A DNA stretch of 64,000 nucleotides from Rivibacter subsaxonicus. GTDB taxonomy: Bacteria > Pseudomonadota > Gammaproteobacteria > Burkholderiales > Burkholderiaceae_C. Positions 8,650 to 20,223 of this stretch are shown here, piece by piece. The notes beneath the pieces were generated by a model. It worked only from the letters and a program-made list of their open reading frames with translations. It was not told the DNA's origin and did not search any database. The stretch spans positions 714,829 to 778,828 of the forward strand of contig NZ_SHKP01000004.1 in the NCBI RefSeq assembly GCF_004217215.1. The letters are read 5' to 3'. The position numbers and the translations under genes are program-made. Numbering within the stretch: position 1 is the first letter of the stretch; the number at the start of each line of letters is the position of its first letter.

Positions 8650-9060
8650 ATGTACGACATTGCCACTCTCCAGCAGCTTCTCGCCCCAATCTTCCCCGGC
8701 CTGATGGGCGTCCGCCTCCTCAGCCTCGCGCCCGAGCACGTGGTCGCTGAGTTGCCGGTCCGCGCCGACCTCTGCACCGCCGGCGGCATCGCCCATGGCG
8801 GCGCGCTGATGGCCTTTGCCGACACGCTCGGCGCGGTCGGCACCGTGCTCAATCTCGGCGCCGGCAAGCGCACCACGACCACCGACTCGAGCACCAAGTT
8901 CATCGGCGCGGCGCGCGTCGGCACGGTGCTCACCGGCGACTGCGTCGCGCTGCACCGCGGCCGCACGACAATGGTCTGGCAGACATCGATCAGCACCGCC
9001 GACGGCAAGCTCTGCGCGGTGGTCACGCAGACGCAACTGGTGCTGGACGGCGGCGCCTGA
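8650..9060 (+). CDS. PaaI-type hotdog-fold thioesterase
   Basis: 136 residues, the full length of a single hotdog domain. The segment GGIAHGGALMAFADTLGA (residues 45-62) is the hallmark of the PaaI/YdiI thioesterase group: His49-Gly-Gly opens the central helix and Asp58 sits at the position of the usual catalytic acidic residue. TTTDSSTKFIGAARVG then matches the substrate-side strand. Members hydrolyse acyl- or aryl-CoA thioesters in the cytoplasm. The substrate is unknown, and the neighbours give no pathway clue. The ATG at 8650 lies shortly after a GGAA ribosome-binding-like site (aagcgaggaacgtcc). Confidence 0.85.
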   Translation: MYDIATLQQLLAPIFPGLMGVRLLSLAPEHVVAELPVRADLCTAGGIAHGGALMAFADTLGAVGTVLNLGAGKRTTTTDSSTKFIGAARVGTVLTGDCVALHRGRTTMVWQTSISTADGKLCAVVTQTQLVLDGGA

Positions 9061-9142
9061 GTCGGCGCACCGGTGGCGGCCGACCGGCCGCACCGCGCGG
9101 CCGCCGCCGACAAGGATGATCATTGCAGCCAAGGAGAAGCGC

Positions 9143-9577
9143 ATGCCAGCCTGGCTTCGGTACTCGGTGGCGCTGGTGGCCGGCGCGGTGATCGCGGTCG
9201 CGGTGGTGTCGGCCGTGCAGGCTCTTGGCCACTGGGTCCATCCGCTCCCGGCCGGCCTGGACACCTCGGACCCGGAGCAACTGCGCGCCTACGCGCTGGA
9301 GGCGCCGGTGGCCGCGCTGCTGTTCGTCCTCGCGTCCTGGGTCGCGGGCAGCTTCGTTGGTGCGCTGGTCGCGGCGGTGCTGGCGCGCACGCGGCCGGTG
9401 CTGTTCGCGGTGATCATCGGCCTGCTGATGCTGGCCGCCACGCTCGCCACGCTGACGGCGATTCCGCATCCGTTGTGGTTTGCGGTGACGAGCCTGGTTG
9501 CCGTGCCGCTGGCGGCGCTGGCGGCGGGGTGGGCCGCTTCGGCCTGGCGCGCACGAACAACGAACGCGGGAGACTGA
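9143..9577 (+). CDS. Small integral membrane protein of unknown function
   Basis: 144 residues from the ATG at 9143, which is preceded at good distance by an AAGGAG site (9131-9136). Longer starts in the same frame lack a ribosome-binding site. Four hydrophobic segments are visible: about residues 8-26 (VALVAGAVIAVAVVSAV), 54-78 (PVAALLFVLASWVAGSFVG...), 84-105, and 110-132. The loop after helix 1 carries LGHWVHPLPAGLDTSDPEQLRAY. No catalytic motif is recognised. It sits just upstream of the YCII-domain gene (stop 9577, next ATG 9579) and is probably co-transcribed with it. Confidence 0.7.
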   Translation: MPAWLRYSVALVAGAVIAVAVVSAVQALGHWVHPLPAGLDTSDPEQLRAYALEAPVAALLFVLASWVAGSFVGALVAAVLARTRPVLFAVIIGLLMLAATLATLTAIPHPLWFAVTSLVAVPLAALAAGWAASAWRARTTNAGD

Positions 9578-9578
9578 C

Positions 9579-10004
9579 ATGCCCGATCGAAGGTCCGCGC
9601 TGAGCGCGTCGCTGCCGCTGCTGCTGGCGGCGCTGGCGGGGGCCGACGCCGCGGCGCAGCCGGCATCCGCGCCGGCGCCGGCCAGCAGGCCCGACGACCG
9701 CCGCCTGTTCGCCGTCGAGATCCGCACCGGCCCGGCCTGGGATGCGGCGAAGCCGCCAGGCGAGCAGGCTCATTTCCGCGAGCACTCGACCAATCTGCGG
9801 CGCCTGCGCGAGCAGGGCAGCCTGTTGCTCGGCGCGCGCTACGCCGACAAGGGCCTGGTCGTGCTGGCGGCGGCGTCGGAGCAGGAGGCACGCGCCATGC
9901 TCGAGCAGGACCCGGCGATCCAGAACCGGGTGTTCGGCTACGAGTTGCATCCCTTCGCCGTGTTCTACGGCGGCTGCGTGGAGTCGGGCCGGCCGCGCGG
10001 CTGA
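9579..10004 (+). CDS. Exported YCII-domain protein
   Basis: 141 residues. A signal peptide (hydrophobic ALSASLPLLLAALAGADAAAQ, cleavage around residue 27) and a Pro/Ala-rich linker precede a YCII-like ferredoxin-fold domain (about residues 40-135). The pattern FREHSTNLRRLREQGSLLLGARYADKGLVVL, then EARAMLEQDPAIQNRVFGYELHPF, is typical of the YCII/YciI group. YciI-like domains are usually cytoplasmic and of uncertain catalytic role, so an exported copy is somewhat uncommon. The ATG follows the previous stop by one base, so translation is probably coupled. Confidence 0.7.
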   Translation: MPDRRSALSASLPLLLAALAGADAAAQPASAPAPASRPDDRRLFAVEIRTGPAWDAAKPPGEQAHFREHSTNLRRLREQGSLLLGARYADKGLVVLAAASEQEARAMLEQDPAIQNRVFGYELHPFAVFYGGCVESGRPRG

Positions 10005-10034
10005 GACGAAGCTGCGTTCCATCAACGGAGACGG

Positions 10035-10340
10035 ATGATGATCCTGGTGACCGGCAGCTTGGTTGCACGCGAGGGCGGCTTCGAACAGGCGCTGGCGTTG
10101 AGCCTGGAGCATGTGCGCCGTTCGCGTCTGGAGCCGGGCTGCCTGGCGCATGCGGTGCACATCGATGCCGAAGACGCCTCGCGGCTGGTGTTCGTCGAGC
10201 AATGGGCCGACCCGCCCGCGCTGAAGGCGCACTTCGCGCTGCCGGCCTCGCGCGCCTTTGCCAGGGCGATCGCCGCGCTCGCGGTGGGCGAGCCGCAGCT
10301 CTCGGTCTTCGACGCCACGAGCATCGACGCCCGGATCTGA
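10035..10340 (+). CDS. Putative quinol monooxygenase / ABM-domain protein
   Basis: 101 residues, the size of a single antibiotic-biosynthesis-monooxygenase (ABM) dimeric alpha-beta barrel. The pattern (ILVTGSLVAREGGFEQALALSLEHVRRSRLEPGCLAHAVHIDAEDASRLVFVEQWADPPALKAHF) matches the family. The strand-final VFVEQWAD and the HF segment are the most conserved parts. Related proteins (YgiN-like) oxidise quinols or act on small aromatics without cofactor, but many are uncharacterised. Start: two adjacent ATGs at 10035 and 10038, after a GGAGACGG site. Confidence 0.75.
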   Translation: MMILVTGSLVAREGGFEQALALSLEHVRRSRLEPGCLAHAVHIDAEDASRLVFVEQWADPPALKAHFALPASRAFARAIAALAVGEPQLSVFDATSIDARI

Positions 10341-10487
10341 GGCGCACGCAAGCGGGGCCGGTCGCTCCACGCCGAGCAAGTGGGTCTGGGGCGAAAGCCA
10401 GCGGCGCCGGGTTCCGCAATTGCCGGGAGACGGGCAGGGACCTCGGCACTATGGTTGGCGGGCGCACCCTGCGCGATGGAGGCCCGC

Positions 10488-11522
10488 ATGCCGCGTCCTT
10501 ACGCCGCCACCCTTTCCGCGCTGCTCGCGGCCCTTGCGCTGGGCCGGGCCGGTCGCCGCCTCCGGGCCGAGGCATCGGCCGAGGCCGAGAAGCTGCGGCG
10601 CGAGGCCCTGCTCAAGGAGTATGGCGAGGTCTGCAGCAACTTCAGGCTGCTGACCGACATCCGATTCAAGCTGCTCGCCTTGCTGCCGGTTGCCACGGCG
10701 GTGGCGGTGGCGACGAGCCACCAGGCCGGTGGGCTGATCGCCGTCGCGGTCTCGCTGTTCGGGTTGGCGGTGACGATCGGGCTGGTCGTCTACAACGCTC
10801 GCAACGACCAGCTCTACATCGAGCTCGTCGGCCGCGCCGCGGCCATCGAGCGCAGCCTCGGCCTGCCCGACGGCGCCTTTGCCAACCGGCCGCGCGCATG
10901 GCTGCGCATCGAGCTGCCGCTGATGCGTTGGAAGATCGAGCATGGCACCGGCATCGCGCTGATCTACAAGGCATCGATCGCACTGTGGCTGTTCGGCGTG
11001 CTGGCGCCGCTGCTCGAGCTGGCGCGCGTGGCACTGCTGCGCGCGCGTTGGCCGGGGCTCGACCCGACGGCTCCGGCGAACTGGGTCGAGCCCTCGGCGG
11101 TGCCGCAACTGGTGGCGTTCGCGCTGGCGGTGCTGCTGACATGGCGCGTCGCGGCCCGTGTGAATGCGCAGCGCAAGAGCAGGCAGGACCGCATGCGCGA
11201 CAGCGCCCGCTCCGCCGTCGAGACGGCCGCGGCAATGGACTGGACCGACATTGCAGACAGCCCCACGCTGTTGCGCGATTGCGTCGACCTCACCGGAGCC
11301 GACTCGAGCGACGAACTGGAGGCACGCGCGCGCTTCTACGCCGGCCTCGGCGCAGCTGCGGTCGACCACTACGCGCCACGCGAGTTGCCGCTCGACATGC
11401 CGACCTCCGACCCGGCGCTACGACTGGCGGCCTATCGCATCGCGCTGCTGACCGACCTTCCGCCACGCTGGCTGCTCGACTGCGCGAGCGAGCGCAGGTT
11501 GCCGTCCGCGCCACCCGGCTGA
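10488..11522 (+). CDS. Membrane protein of unknown function
   Basis: 344 residues from the ATG at 10488, chosen because GGAGG lies five bases upstream; an ATG at 10476 is the alternative. A short N-terminal hydrophobic stretch and a charged, coiled-coil-like helix (RLRAEASAEAEKLRREALLKEY) come first. Four likely membrane helices follow, at about residues 61-80, 83-103, 163-183 and 208-226. A soluble C-terminal half of about 115 residues is rich in Asp and Glu (WTDIADSPTLLRDCVDLTGADSSDELEARARF). No domain is recognised. It may be a two-hairpin membrane sensor or scaffold, but that is not supported further. Confidence 0.6.
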   Translation: MPRPYAATLSALLAALALGRAGRRLRAEASAEAEKLRREALLKEYGEVCSNFRLLTDIRFKLLALLPVATAVAVATSHQAGGLIAVAVSLFGLAVTIGLVVYNARNDQLYIELVGRAAAIERSLGLPDGAFANRPRAWLRIELPLMRWKIEHGTGIALIYKASIALWLFGVLAPLLELARVALLRARWPGLDPTAPANWVEPSAVPQLVAFALAVLLTWRVAARVNAQRKSRQDRMRDSARSAVETAAAMDWTDIADSPTLLRDCVDLTGADSSDELEARARFYAGLGAAAVDHYAPRELPLDMPTSDPALRLAAYRIALLTDLPPRWLLDCASERRLPSAPPG

Positions 11523-11600
11523 GAGCGAGCGGCTCTGTACCCGGGCCGATGCGCTACCGTTCGGGCGCCATCCCCAATCGTTGTCGAAGGAGTCTTGCCG

Positions 11601-12092
11601 ATGCGCCGGTTGCCGATTGCCCTGCTGTTCGTGGTCGCCGCGACCCAAGCCGCGCCGCCTTCGCGCTTCCTTTGCAGCGCCGACGAGGAAGTGGTCTTCG
11701 GCTGCACGCTTGGGCGGCGCATGGTCTCGCTGTGCGCCAGTCCCGGCCCGGCGCCGCAGAAGCTGCAGTACCGCACCGGCATGCCCGGCAAGCTGGAACT
11801 GGTGGTCCCGCCGGCGCCGGAGCCCGCGGCCGGAACCTTCATCCACAGCAGCACGGGCTACTCGGGCGGCGGCGAGGCGCGGCTGCGCTTTCGCAACGGC
11901 AACTGGGACTACTGGCTGTTCGATCGCACGCTGCGTGGCGAGCAGGGCCCGGTCTTCAGCAGCGGTGTCGTGGTGCGCCGCACCGGCCAGCGCCACGGCA
12001 AGGAGCTGAAGTGCGTGGAGGAGGCGGGCTTTGGCGCCTTCGACGGCGAGCGCTTCGAGCGCGAGGACTTCGACTTCGACCTGCTTCGGTGA
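11601..12092 (+). CDS. Secreted hypothetical protein
   Basis: 163 residues from the ATG at 11601, which has AAGGAG at 11588-11593; the TTG at 11595 is too close to it. A short Sec signal (LPIALLFVVAATQA, cleavage near residue 18) is followed by a mature region with four Cys (in FLCSADEEVVFGC, VSLCAS and LKCVEE), which could form two periplasmic disulfides. The segment LQYRTGMPGKLELV and the Trp/Tyr-rich FRNGNWDYWLFDRTL suggest a small beta-rich domain found in uncharacterised proteobacterial proteins. It lies 55 bases upstream of dnaE. No function is assigned. Confidence 0.65.
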   Translation: MRRLPIALLFVVAATQAAPPSRFLCSADEEVVFGCTLGRRMVSLCASPGPAPQKLQYRTGMPGKLELVVPPAPEPAAGTFIHSSTGYSGGGEARLRFRNGNWDYWLFDRTLRGEQGPVFSSGVVVRRTGQRHGKELKCVEEAGFGAFDGERFEREDFDFDLLR

Positions 12093-12147
12093 CTTCCTTG
12101 GCGGTCGGTCGTCAGGAGGGCCACAAGCCGCTCTCTAGAATCCCCGG

Positions 12148-15687
<3,540 letters not shown>

Positions 15688-15794
15688 ACACACGGTTGCA
15701 TCCGGATGCAAGCCCGTCCGCGGCTGCGGGACACTCTTGTCGGCGGCGCCCGTGCGCGCCGCGTTGAATACCTGTCTCCTCTCTTCTGCCAGCC

Positions 15795-16217
15795 ATGAAG
15801 CCAGCCTGTCTCAAGTTCCTGTCCGTCGCCGCCATCGCGCTGGCGGCCAGCGCCGCCTCGGCCACCGACGTCGGCGTCTCGGTCCAGATCGGCCAGCCCG
15901 GCTTCTACGGCCGCATCGACCTCGGCAACGCCTACCCGCAGCCGCAACTGCTCTATCCGCAGCCGGTGATCGTCCACCGGGTGGTCGGCGTGCGGCCGGA
16001 GCCGGTCTATCTGCATGTGCCACCCGGCCATGCCAGGAAATGGCGCAAGCATTGCGGCGCCTACAACGCCTGCGGCCAGAAGGTCTACTTCGTGCAGGAC
16101 ACCTGGTACAACGACGTGTACGTTCCCGAGTACCGGCACAGGCATGGCAAGGGACACGACAAGGGACATGGCAAGAGCGGCAAGGGTCACGGCAAGAACC
16201 ACAAGCACGACGACTGA
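15795..16217 (+). CDS. Secreted protein with His/Lys/Gly-rich repeat tail
   Basis: 140 residues. A Sec signal (LKFLSVAAIALAASAASA, cleavage near residue 23) leads to a Pro/Tyr-rich mature region (QIGQPGFYGRIDLGNAYPQPQ). A CGAYNACGQKVYFVQDTWYNDVYVP segment has two Cys that could form a disulfide. The last 25 or so residues are a low-complexity repeat of HGKGHDK, HGKSGKGHGK and NHKHDD. This His-rich tail could bind metal ions (Ni, Zn, Cu) in the periplasm, by inference only. The tail's DNA also encodes the start of the next gene in another frame. Confidence 0.7.
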   Translation: MKPACLKFLSVAAIALAASAASATDVGVSVQIGQPGFYGRIDLGNAYPQPQLLYPQPVIVHRVVGVRPEPVYLHVPPGHARKWRKHCGAYNACGQKVYFVQDTWYNDVYVPEYRHRHGKGHDKGHGKSGKGHGKNHKHDD

Positions 16218-16746
16218 GCGCCGGCGCGCGCTGCTCGGCCTGCTACTCGGGCTGGCAGCCGCTGGAGCCTGCCAGGCGGCAACCCCGGCCCCGCCACCGA
16301 ACCTGGTTCAGATCTCGACCCGGCTCGTCACCTCGGGCCAGCCGAGCGCCGCCTGGCTGCAGACGCTGCGCGAGCAGGGCTTCGACGCCGTCATCTACCT
16401 GGCGCCGCCGACGGTGGCCGACGCCGTCGCGCAGGAGCCGGCCATCGTCAAGGCGCAGGGGCTGGTCTATCGCAACCTGCCGATCGACTTCCAACGCCCG
16501 AGCTCGCGCGACGTGGACGAGTTCGTCCGCCTGATGGACGGGCTCTCCGGGCGCAAGGTGCTGGTGCACTGCCAGGTCAACATGCGTGCCTCGGCCATGG
16601 TCTTCCTGTACCGGGCCACGCGCCTGCGCGAAGATCCGCAGCAGGCCTACGAGGCGGTGACGCGGGTCTGGAGCCCAAGCGCTGCGTGGCAGCGACTGCT
16701 GCGTGACGAATTGCAGATACACCGGGTCGACTTCGAGCCGTTCTGA
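16168..16746 (+). CDS. Exported phosphatase-like protein (DUF442 / tyrosine-phosphatase superfamily)
   Basis: 192 residues from the ATG at 16168 (200 from 16144); no later in-frame start exists before the signal peptide, so the gene must begin inside the preceding one and overlap it by at least 50 bases. The N-terminus is Arg/Thr-rich, then ERRRALLGLLLGLAAAGACQAA, a signal peptide. The mature part matches the beta-lactamase-hydrolase-like phosphatase group: ISTRLVTSGQPS near the start, then VLVHCQVNMRAS, whose Cys and Arg form the phosphate loop (Cys-x4-Arg spacing, as in DUF442 proteins). The general phosphatase role comes from the family; the substrate is unknown. Confidence 0.72.
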   Translation: MARAARVTARTTSTTTERRRALLGLLLGLAAAGACQAATPAPPPNLVQISTRLVTSGQPSAAWLQTLREQGFDAVIYLAPPTVADAVAQEPAIVKAQGLVYRNLPIDFQRPSSRDVDEFVRLMDGLSGRKVLVHCQVNMRASAMVFLYRATRLREDPQQAYEAVTRVWSPSAAWQRLLRDELQIHRVDFEPF

Positions 16747-16770
16747 GCGGCGCGCGGCATCATCGACGGC

Positions 16771-18027
16771 ATGAATGCCTTGCCCGTCACCGGACTGGTG
16801 CTGAGCGGCGGCGGCGCGCGTGCCGCCTACCAGGTCGGCGTGCTGCAAGCCATCGCCGGGCTGCGCCGCGAGCAGGCGCCGGCCGAGCGTCACAACCCGT
16901 TCCCGGTGATCGTCGGCACCTCGGCCGGCGCGATCAACGCGGCCGCCCTGGCCTGCGGCGCCGACGACTTCGACGCCACGATCGGGTCGCTGGCCGCGAC
17001 CTGGGGCGCGATGCACGCGGCCCAGGTCTACCGCGCCGACGCCTGGGGCGTGGCGCGCACCGGCGCGCGCTGGCTGAGCCTGTTCTCGGTGGGTTGGGCG
17101 TTTGCACGCTGGAAGCGGGCGCGGCCGAAGTCGCTGCTCGACAACTCGCCGCTGGCCGAACTGCTCGACCGCCTGGTGCCGCTCGAGCGCTTGCCGGCGC
17201 TGATGCAGGCCGGCCACCTGCAGGCGCTGGCGATCACCGCCTCCGACTACAGCAGCGGCGAGCACGTGACCTTCTACGACTCGATCGGCCACTGCGCCCC
17301 CTGGACGCGCTCGCAGCGGCTGGCGCTGCGCAGCCCGATCAGCCATGCGCACCTGCTGGCCTCGTCGGCGATTCCCTTCGTGTTCCCGGCGGTGGCACTG
17401 CCGCTGGCCGGACGCACGCAGTACTTCGGCGACGGCTCGATGCGCCAAGTGGCACCGATCTCGCCGGCGGTGCACCTCGGAGCGCAGCGCATCGTCGTCG
17501 TCGGTGCCGGCCGGCTGCACGAACCGGGCGTGGCGCGGCCGGTGGCGGGCGGCTACCCGAGCCTGGCGCAGATCGCGGGCCATGCGCTGTCCAGCATCTT
17601 CCTCGACGCGCTGGCGGTCGACATCGAGCGCCTGCGCCGCATCAACAGCACGCTGGCGCTGCTGCCACCCGAGGCGCGCGAGCGCACGCCGCTGCGGCCG
17701 ATCGAACTGCTGGTGGTCTCGCCGAGCCAGCGCCTCGATGACATCGCTGCGCGCCATGTGCAGGCGCTGCCGGCGCCCGTGCGGGCGATGCTGCGCGCCA
17801 CCGGCGTCCATGGCGATGCCGACGCCGCGCTGCCGACCGCCGGCGGTGGCGCCGCGCTGGCGAGCTACCTGCTGTTCGAGCGCGACTACACGCGCGAATT
17901 GATGGCGCTAGGCGCCGCCGACGTGATGGCGCGGCGCGAGGAGGTGCTGAAGTTCTTTGGCTGGCCCGCGAACGCGGCCACGACTCAACGCGACGCCGGT
18001 GTGGCCGGTGCCTCGGCGCCGGCGTAG
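16771..18027 (+). CDS. Patatin-like phospholipase
   Basis: 418 residues. The N-terminal patatin domain shows the oxyanion-hole motif LSGGGARAAYQVG (residues 11-23), the nucleophile elbow VGTSAGA with Ser51, and the dyad Asp221 in FGDGSMRQVAP. Ser51 and Asp221 therefore form the Ser-Asp catalytic dyad of patatins. There is no signal peptide, so it should be cytoplasmic and act on membrane lipids. The C-terminal third (about 300-418) has no recognised domain. Its last 43 bases overlap, on the opposite strand, the 3' end of the ComEA-like gene. Confidence 0.88.
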   Translation: MNALPVTGLVLSGGGARAAYQVGVLQAIAGLRREQAPAERHNPFPVIVGTSAGAINAAALACGADDFDATIGSLAATWGAMHAAQVYRADAWGVARTGARWLSLFSVGWAFARWKRARPKSLLDNSPLAELLDRLVPLERLPALMQAGHLQALAITASDYSSGEHVTFYDSIGHCAPWTRSQRLALRSPISHAHLLASSAIPFVFPAVALPLAGRTQYFGDGSMRQVAPISPAVHLGAQRIVVVGAGRLHEPGVARPVAGGYPSLAQIAGHALSSIFLDALAVDIERLRRINSTLALLPPEARERTPLRPIELLVVSPSQRLDDIAARHVQALPAPVRAMLRATGVHGDADAALPTAGGGAALASYLLFERDYTRELMALGAADVMARREEVLKFFGWPANAATTQRDAGVAGASAPA

Positions 18028-18305
18028 GCGCTGCCGTTGACCGTGAGTCCGGCCGCCGAGAGCCGCTGCGCGGCCGCGGCCTTGACGCCGCCGGTGCGCT
18101 TCTGCAGGTCGGCCCAGTCGCTGAACGGCGCCTTGGCGCGCTCGTCGAGCAGGCGCTGCGACAGCGCCGGGCCGATGCCCTTGATGCGTTCGAGCTCGGC
18201 CTGCGAGGCGGTGTTCACCTCGGCGGCGCCGGACAGCGGGGCGAGCGCGCCGAGCGCGACCGCCAGCAGCGCCGCCCTCAGGCCGCGGGCTGCTGCGACA
18301 ACCAT
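17985..18305 (-). CDS. Exported ComEA-like helix-hairpin-helix protein
   Basis: 106 residues from the ATG at 18305. A signal peptide ([21 protein letters not shown]) is followed by [53 protein letters not shown], a ComEA-type helix-hairpin-helix DNA-binding unit. In transformable bacteria ComEA binds DNA in the periplasm during uptake. Many short proteins of this kind are of unproved role, so the name is kept at family level. The gene overlaps the end of hldD by 28 bases and the end of the convergent patatin gene by 43 bases, so it is very tightly packed. Confidence 0.8.
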   Translation of the reverse strand: MVVAAARGLRAALLAVALGALAPLSGAAEVNTASQAELERIKGIGPALSQRLLDERAKAPFSDWADLQKRTGGVKAAAAQRLSAAGLTVNGSAYAGAEAPATPASR

Positions 18306-19276
18306 TGCACGTAGCGCGTGGTGCCGGCGTTCACATCGGCAAAGACATGGTCGCAGCCGGCCGCGCGCAGCCGGCCGAGATCGGCCTCGGTGTGGCACTG
18401 GTACTTGCCGACCAGCGCGGCGGGGAACGGGATGTACTGCACCAGGCCCTGCGCGACCTGCTCGTCGAGGCTGAGCGGTTCATGGCCGTCGAGCGCGCGG
18501 CAGGCGTTGACGGTGGCGTGCGCGACGTCGTTGAAGGGCTGCGCGCGGCCGCTGCCGAGGTTGAAGATGCCGCTGGCCTTGGGGTGCTGCAGGAACCACA
18601 GGTTGACCGCGACCACGTCGTCGACCGAGACGAAGTCGCGCTCCTGCAGGCCGGGGCCGTAGCCGTTGTACTCGCCGAAGAGCTTGACATGGCCCTCGGC
18701 GCGGAACTGGTGGAAGTGGTGGAACGCGACCGAAGCCATGCGGCCCTTGTGCTGCTCGCGCGGGCCGTAGACGTTGAAGTAGCGAAAGCCCGCGACCTGT
18801 GTCTTCGCCTTCGGCAGCGCGCGTCGCACGATCTGGTCGAACAGCAGCTTGGAGTAGCCGTAGACGTTGAGCGGGCGCTCGTTGGCCGGTTCCTCGGCGA
18901 AGGCGCTGCTGGCGCCGTAGGTCGCGGCCGAGGAGGCGTAGAGCAGGCGCGTGCCCTGCGCGAGGCAGGCGTCGAGCAGGTCCTTGCTGGCGCGGTAGTT
19001 GTTGTCGAGCATGTAGCGCCCGTCGTGCTCCATCGTGTCGGAGCAGGCGCCCTCGTGGAACACGGCGTCGACCTTGCCGAACTCGCCGCGCCCGAAGCGG
19101 GCGTAGAACTCGCTCTTGTCGAAGTAGTCGCTGATGCGCGCGTCGACCAGGTTGCGGAACTTGGGGCCGTTCTTCAGGTGGTCGACCGCGATGACATCGT
19201 CGATGCCCAGCTTGTTGAGGCCGATGACCAGATTGGAACCGATGAAGCCGCTGGCTCCGGTGACGACGACCTTCAT
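18278..19276 (-). CDS. hldD: ADP-L-glycero-D-manno-heptose-6-epimerase
   Basis: 332 residues. This is an extended SDR with the NADP-binding motif [12 protein letters not shown] (residues 5-16), catalytic YGYSK (Tyr and Lys of YxxxK), and the family signature [19 protein letters not shown]. It converts ADP-D-glycero-D-manno-heptose to the L,D form, the donor for the LPS inner core. The ATG at 19276 overlaps the stop of hldA (ATGA), so the two sequential pathway genes are translationally coupled. Confidence 0.95.
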   Translation of the reverse strand: MKVVVTGASGFIGSNLVIGLNKLGIDDVIAVDHLKNGPKFRNLVDARISDYFDKSEFYARFGRGEFGKVDAVFHEGACSDTMEHDGRYMLDNNYRASKDLLDACLAQGTRLLYASSAATYGASSAFAEEPANERPLNVYGYSKLLFDQIVRRALPKAKTQVAGFRYFNVYGPREQHKGRMASVAFHHFHQFRAEGHVKLFGEYNGYGPGLQERDFVSVDDVVAVNLWFLQHPKASGIFNLGSGRAQPFNDVAHATVNACRALDGHEPLSLDEQVAQGLVQYIPFPAALVGKYQCHTEADLGRLRAAGCDHVFADVNAGTTRYVQWLSQQPAA

Positions 19277-20223
19277 GACGGGAACAGCTCCTCAAAGCTC
19301 ACGCTGGCAGTACCGAACTTGCCGACCACGATGCTGCCGGCACGGTTGGCGATCGGCACTGCCTCTCGCAACGGCAGGCCGGCGGCCAGCATCAGCGCCA
19401 GCGTGGCGATCACGGTGTCGCCGGCGCCAGTGACGTCGAAAACCTCGCGCGCCTGCGCCGCGACGCGCAGCTCGCCTTCGGCGTCGAACAGCGACATGCC
19501 TTCCTCGCTGCGCGTGAGCAGCAGGCCTTCGAGGCCGAGTTCCTCGCGCAGCTTGTGCGAGCGTTCGTGCAACTGCGCCTCGCTGCTCCAGCCGCCGATC
19601 ACCTGCGCCAGCTCCGCGCGGTTGGGCGTGATCACGGTGGCGCCGGCGTAGCGGCTGTAGTCGCTGCCCTTGGGGTCGACCAGAACCGGCTTGCCGGCGC
19701 TGCGGGCCAGTTCGATCATGTGCGGAATGTGCGTCAGGCCGCCCTTGCCGTAGTCGGAGAACAGCACCGCGTCGAAGCCGGGCAGGGCGCGCTCGTAGTC
19801 GCCCAGCATGTCGAGCAGCACCTCGTGCGTGGGCTGGTTCTCGAAATCCACGCGGATCAGCTGCTGCGAGCGGCCGATCACGCGCAGCTTGACGATGGTG
19901 TAGAGCTGCTCGTCATGGCCGAGCAGGGTCTGCACGCCGTCGCGCTCGAGCAGCTTCTTGAGCACCCGGGCCGGCTCGTCGTCGCCGACCACCGTCATCA
20001 GCGTGGCCTGGCCGCCGAGGGTCTTGACGTTGAGCGCCACGTTGGCGGCGCCGCCCAGGCGCTCCTCCTCGCGCTCGACGCGCACCACCGGCACCGGCGC
20101 CTCGGGCGAGATGCGCTCGACCGCGCCGAACCAATAGCGATCGAGCATCGCGTCGCCGACCACCAGCACACGCGCACGCGCCAAGCGGTCAAGGCTCAAT
20201 GGAGTGGCGGTGGCAGCGTTCAT
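19273..20223 (-). CDS. hldA: D-glycero-beta-D-manno-heptose-7-phosphate kinase (RfaE domain I)
   Basis: 316 residues from the ATG at 20223. This is a PfkB/ribokinase-type sugar kinase with [18 protein letters not shown] near the N-terminus, [14 protein letters not shown] (sugar-binding) and [17 protein letters not shown] (anion hole and catalytic Asp). It has only the kinase half of the E. coli bifunctional HldE. The adenylyltransferase partner (RfaE domain II) is not seen nearby and is probably elsewhere, as is usual in betaproteobacteria. Its start overlaps the lapB stop (ATGA) and its stop overlaps the hldD start. Confidence 0.93.
   Translation of the reverse strand: MNAATATPLSLDRLARARVLVVGDAMLDRYWFGAVERISPEAPVPVVRVEREEERLGGAANVALNVKTLGGQATLMTVVGDDEPARVLKKLLERDGVQTLLGHDEQLYTIVKLRVIGRSQQLIRVDFENQPTHEVLLDMLGDYERALPGFDAVLFSDYGKGGLTHIPHMIELARSAGKPVLVDPKGSDYSRYAGATVITPNRAELAQVIGGWSSEAQLHERSHKLREELGLEGLLLTRSEEGMSLFDAEGELRVAAQAREVFDVTGAGDTVIATLALMLAAGLPLREAVPIANRAGSIVVGKFGTASVSFEELFPS

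Noticed and set aside
19273-20223. Bifunctional HldE
   Set aside because: Only the kinase domain is present; the protein ends at residue 316 with no nucleotidyltransferase HxGH domain.
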